A stretch of 7,747 bases of DNA from an uncultured Collinsella sp. (GTDB lineage Bacteria; Actinomycetota; Coriobacteriia; Coriobacteriales; Coriobacteriaceae). The notes under the pieces are model-generated. The model had not been told where the DNA came from, did not search any database, and worked only from the letters and a program-made list of their open reading frames with translations. Positions 6,701 to 7,747 of the stretch are shown here, piece by piece (within the stretch, counting starts at the first letter, position 1; every line of letters begins with the position of its first letter). The DNA lies in the NCBI GenBank assembly GCA_902478985.1, contig CABSNH010000076.1, positions 1 through 7,747 on the forward strand, in the 5' to 3' direction. Position numbers and translations under genes: made by a program.

Positions 6701-7067
6701 CGCGGGCCGCCTGCTTTTCGGTATAGGGGGCAGCCACCGTGTCGTAGTCGGATTTGGCGTCTGCCTCGGCAGCCTTTGCGGCGTCGATAGCAGCCTGCAA
6801 GTCGGCAATCTTCTGGGCGTTTGCCTTTACTGCGGAGCCTGCCGCCTCGCCGGCGTGGACAGCAAGCGGGGACATGATCGCGTCCTGTGCCGTGGTATCA
6901 CTCACATCGTTGGCAAATGCCGAGAACGGCGCGAGCAGCGACGAGCCGGTCATAGCGATGGTGGTTGCCGCGGTGACGGCGAGTCGTGTTGCCTTGTGGC
7001 CCGAGAATGTGGGGCGAGGCTCGGCGCCGCCTGAGACTTCCAAGTGTTTAGGTGCGTACTTTGCCAT
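3732..7067 (-). CDS. Sortase-anchored coiled-coil surface protein with a central CAP/SCP domain
   Basis: This encodes 1111 residues. The N-terminus has a long charged n-region, a hydrophobic stretch (about 29-46) and a likely signal-peptidase site after Ala52 (AFA/ND). Residues about 80-450 and 657-1055 are Ala/Lys/Glu/Gln-rich helix almost free of Gly and Pro, predicted as rod-like coiled coils. Between them lies a small module (SVIGFYQFIG, about 454-463) and a CAP domain (about 495-646). Its signature positions are visible: His539, Glu546 (in CEN rather than the usual GEN), a WVDDE segment with Glu566, and GHYLNI with His610. The C-terminus has LPTTG (1075-1079), a hydrophobic segment and a KKRRQE tail, a complete class-A-type sorting signal. 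It should be attached to peptidoglycan and project outward, perhaps for adhesion or host contact; CAP domains have varied roles, so the activity is not assignable. The frame opens at a TTG (7079), but that codon lies in the ribosome-binding site. The gene stands alone between arrays A and B. Confidence 0.93.
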   Translation of the reverse strand: MAKYAPKHLEVSGGAEPRPTFSGHKATRLAVTAATTIAMTGSSLLAPFSAFANDVSDTTAQDAIMSPLAVHAGEAAGSAVKANAQKIADLQAAIDAAKAAEADAKSDYDTVAAPYTEKQAARDNAQSTYDASVSDNSQAEAAARAEYARQLDESVKAADSASATLKDARGKLDAAKTDAEDKSKVLDAAKLTAADAQAKLEAAQKAAANATPEEIKVAEQAAADAQAALDQAKAAKATADSALADAQQAQSAAQSAYDEAAGTLASAQQEKNAADGKVVAAQTAYDSAQADLAAAKAGAEGPEYDAAQAKVDAAQSALNQAKQQQATAEAGLSQANSDVESKQDALTGAESELKAKKQTVAAAENDVTAAQTKADAAQSELTSAKQAHAAELEKAKAAQKQVDQAKAEKEQADKALETAKANQTAADQAVVDAQKAYDTCKAATDKATTAEAQSVIGFYQFIGANDAANTIYRQSDKNPTTIGDKKDGTSLDNAKLSFNKLREINEYRASVGLSELRVTAEQMAIAQSDSNYSDKTLGHSDYAICENAAWNFSTKENIAHQWVDDEKGIFDEAAAKAGLGNVAPKDAWDTFWSHKTEFEKHGADFGTIGHYLNIVQPNAKTMGYGINSRGTLWPYVFVLEIDNNYGSHEKEYSIDELENLFDQYQLSLSKASEKLAAAKTDLEQKRSTAASKADAVKAAETLVAQKQEGIVAANSDLAAKNDSVASAAAAVALAKQNLAKANGKVAEAEDQVKAAQSNVATAEQVVNQKRAELKASQEQAAQSQKKVDDAKAETLVKQQALQDAKKELAKYSADVAAAQEKADEAHQALDEATAAQTSAQSALKKAKLDEAAKKQALDTAKDNAEAKTATAEHAASDLTTAENDLASKKAHADALSNAADNLATAEAAKKDADAAATEAEVALGAANVAIANAERAVENSQAASDAAVATLGKLKSINVENGIATGSDANANDTLNALFAKCVAAKQAEHNAKAALDAAQADLDAATPAYTAALNGYNEAKAKRVAAEQALKDEIARQEQEAAKAEQAKITQAAAKPVTGKPSAGNAKTAANSALPTTGDNAALAGETFIIGGVVLVAAGVFLTDKKRRQE

Positions 7068-7077
7068 TTCTTCTCCC
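7068..7077 (-). promoter_or_regulatory. Ribosome-binding site that fixes the surface-protein start
   Basis: GGGAG (7077-7073), five bases before ATG at 7067, gives near-ideal spacing. The upstream in-frame TTG at 7079 overlaps this site and has no comparable site of its own, so 7067 is preferred. Confidence 0.75.
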
Positions 7078-7174
7078 AATCGTTGAAGGGGTACCTATGA
7101 CAATTCGTACGTTACGACTGCCGAAAGGGCTTCTGTTGCGCAACATTGGCAAGGAAATATCGACACACTTGAGT

Positions 7175-7203
7175 CATATATTATGAGGCGAAGTTCTCGG
7201 CAA
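7175..7203 (-). promoter_or_regulatory. Candidate promoter of the surface-protein gene
   Basis: TTGCCG (7203-7198) and TATATG (7180-7175) on the minus strand are 17 bases apart, each with four matches to consensus. Start of transcription near 7168 would leave a leader of about 100 bases. That leader contains a 10-bp palindrome GTTGCGCAAC (7135-7144) but no recognised riboswitch. Array B begins seven bases upstream of the -35. Confidence 0.45.
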
Positions 7204-7209
7204 GCTAAT

Positions 7210-7427
7210 GTCTCGATCTGTAACATCTAGCACCAAATATGACCTCTAACTGTTGCAGATCGAGACGGACCGTCCGCGGTCAACTTAAATGTCTTGATCT
7301 GTAACATCTAGAGAGGTTTTTAACCCCTTACTGTTACAGATTGAGATGTTGTCTCGCGGGGCTGGGGTTTGTCTCAATCTGTAACATCTAGACCCGTATC
7401 TGCCGAGCTAGTGTTATAGATCGAGAC
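7210..7427. repeat. Array B: three 57-bp inverted-repeat units matching array A
   Basis: Units lie at 7210-7266, 7291-7347 and 7371-7427, with the same 16-25-16 design, arm sequences and 23-24-base gaps as array A. Half-sites start at 7210, 7251, 7291, 7332, 7371 and 7412 (39-41 bp steps). Arms vary by transitions (for example TGTTGCAGATCGAGAC in the first unit, TGTTATAGATCGAGAC in the third). TCTAG follows the left arm in all three units. The total span, 218 bp, equals that of array A. It fills most of the 401-base gap between the surface-protein start and the next gene; the rest is the candidate promoter and leader. It could serve as an upstream regulatory array for the surface protein. Confidence 0.9.
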
Positions 7428-7429
7428 AA

Positions 7430-7456
7430 TTGCCGGGGAGGGTCCCGTCACGGCAA
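7430..7456 (-). terminator. Weak terminator-like hairpin after the partial DUF6273-like gene
   Basis: TTGCCG (7430-7435) pairs with CGGCAA (7451-7456), and an inner GGG/CCC can add three pairs around a small bulge. On the minus strand it follows the stop codon by 12 bases, but the downstream sequence (TTGTCTCG) is only mildly T-rich. Confidence 0.35.
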
Positions 7457-7468
7457 GACGCCCGCTGT

Positions 7469-7700
7469 CTAGATGCAGAATCCGGGGATCACGCAGGTTC
7501 GCTTGTTTGGCTTTTCTGCAGGCGTTGCGTACGTAAAGACGTCGCCGTCGCGTCCCACGCGGTTCATATAGAGCGTGCCTTCGCTCTCCGATGTGTCGGG
7601 ACTCGCCGTTCGTTCCCACCAACAGGTGTCCTTGCCCTTCCACTGGCGAACCAACGTCTCGTTCGTGGTATACGGACTTACCTTGAGCTCGCGGAAGAGC
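7469..7700 (-). CDS. 3' end of a protein with a DUF6273-like C-terminus (truncated by the contig end)
   Basis: The last 76 codons plus a TAG stop remain. The genuine sequence begins within the codon at 7700; upstream residues in this frame (GSEMCIRDR) are translated adapter. The preserved part has a CWWERTASP segment, then a short polar run, GRDGDVF, and the ending CVIPGFCI. This order, a W-W/L-x-R-(T)-S/A-S/P block, a D-G-x-V/I step, then V-x-P-x-F-C-I/L at the very end, is typical of DUF6273 domains. These are common at the C-termini of secreted or surface proteins of gut Gram-positive bacteria, and their function is unknown. The match is from pattern memory. It is transcribed leftward, with array B just after its stop. 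The truncation is technical. Confidence 0.6.
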
Positions 7701-7747
7701 CTGTCTCTTATACACATCTCCGAGCCCACGAGACAGGCAGAAATCTC
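7701..7747 (+). other. Illumina Nextera adapter contamination (not genomic)
   Basis: Bases 7701-7719 are the 19-base Tn5 mosaic end CTGTCTCTTATACACATCT. Bases 7720-7734 are the Nextera read-2 tail CCGAGCCCACGAGAC, and 7735-7742 (AGGCAGAA) match the i7 index N703. The final ATCTC begins the flow-cell (P7) adapter. The order and junctions are exactly those of read-through in a Nextera library. Translated on the minus strand it gives the well-known artefact peptides MCIRDR and MYKRQ. Confidence 0.98.

Noticed and set aside
5784..7034. 416-codon plus-strand frame
   Set aside because: It is antisense to the Ala-rich coiled coil and is explained by periodic codon use; no start signal or recognisable domain.
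7210..7427. Integron attC sites (57-bp imperfect inverted repeats)
   Set aside because: Length is in the attC range, but GTTRRRY core sites and cassette-sized ORFs between units are missing, and no integrase is present.
7374..7729. Two overlapping ORFs starting MYKRQ and MGSEMCIRDR
   Set aside because: Their N-termini are adapter translations. Only the frame ending at 7469 has a plausible protein C-terminus; the other runs through array B.

Overview
The window looks like the end of a draft contig from a GC-rich, Gram-positive actinobacterium, most probably a gut Coriobacteriia member such as Collinsella. This is inferred from three things: GC-rich codon use, a sortase-anchored (LPTTG) alanine-rich surface protein with a CAP domain, and short intergenic inverted repeats of a kind I associate with that group. 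No rRNA or marker gene is present to prove the assignment. All genes read leftward (minus strand).

Layout from right to left, in the direction of transcription. Bases 7701-7747 are not genomic: they are an Illumina Nextera transposase adapter with an i7 index. Next to it is the 3' end of a gene (7469-7700) whose C-terminus resembles DUF6273 proteins. Then comes array B (7210-7427), three 57-bp inverted-repeat units, followed by a likely promoter and a 1111-residue cell-wall protein gene (3732-7067). That protein has a signal peptide, a long coiled coil, a CAP/SCP domain, a second long coiled coil and an LPTTG sorting signal. The gene ends at a strong intrinsic terminator (3632-3671). Array A (3385-3602) follows and has the same architecture as array B.

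The copper-resistance operon comes next. It has a promoter with a CsoR-type operator (about 3281-3311), then copA (P1B-1 Cu(I)-exporting ATPase), copZ (small Cu chaperone) and csoR (Cu(I)-sensing repressor). The inferred circuit is that CsoR blocks the promoter when copper is low; Cu(I) binding to Cys32/His57/Cys61 releases it, CopZ buffers and delivers Cu(I), and CopA pumps it out. Both gaps inside this operon hold a 67-bp inverted repeat of one family, and one copy supplies the stop codon of copA. Left of csoR is a 34-bp-periodic set of TGCACCA palindromes, then the first ten codons of another leftward gene that leaves the window.

The least explained features are the two alternating inverted-repeat arrays that bracket the surface-protein gene. 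Each has six 16-bp half-sites at a regular spacing of about 40 bp. No transposase, integrase, CRISPR array, tRNA or rRNA was seen.
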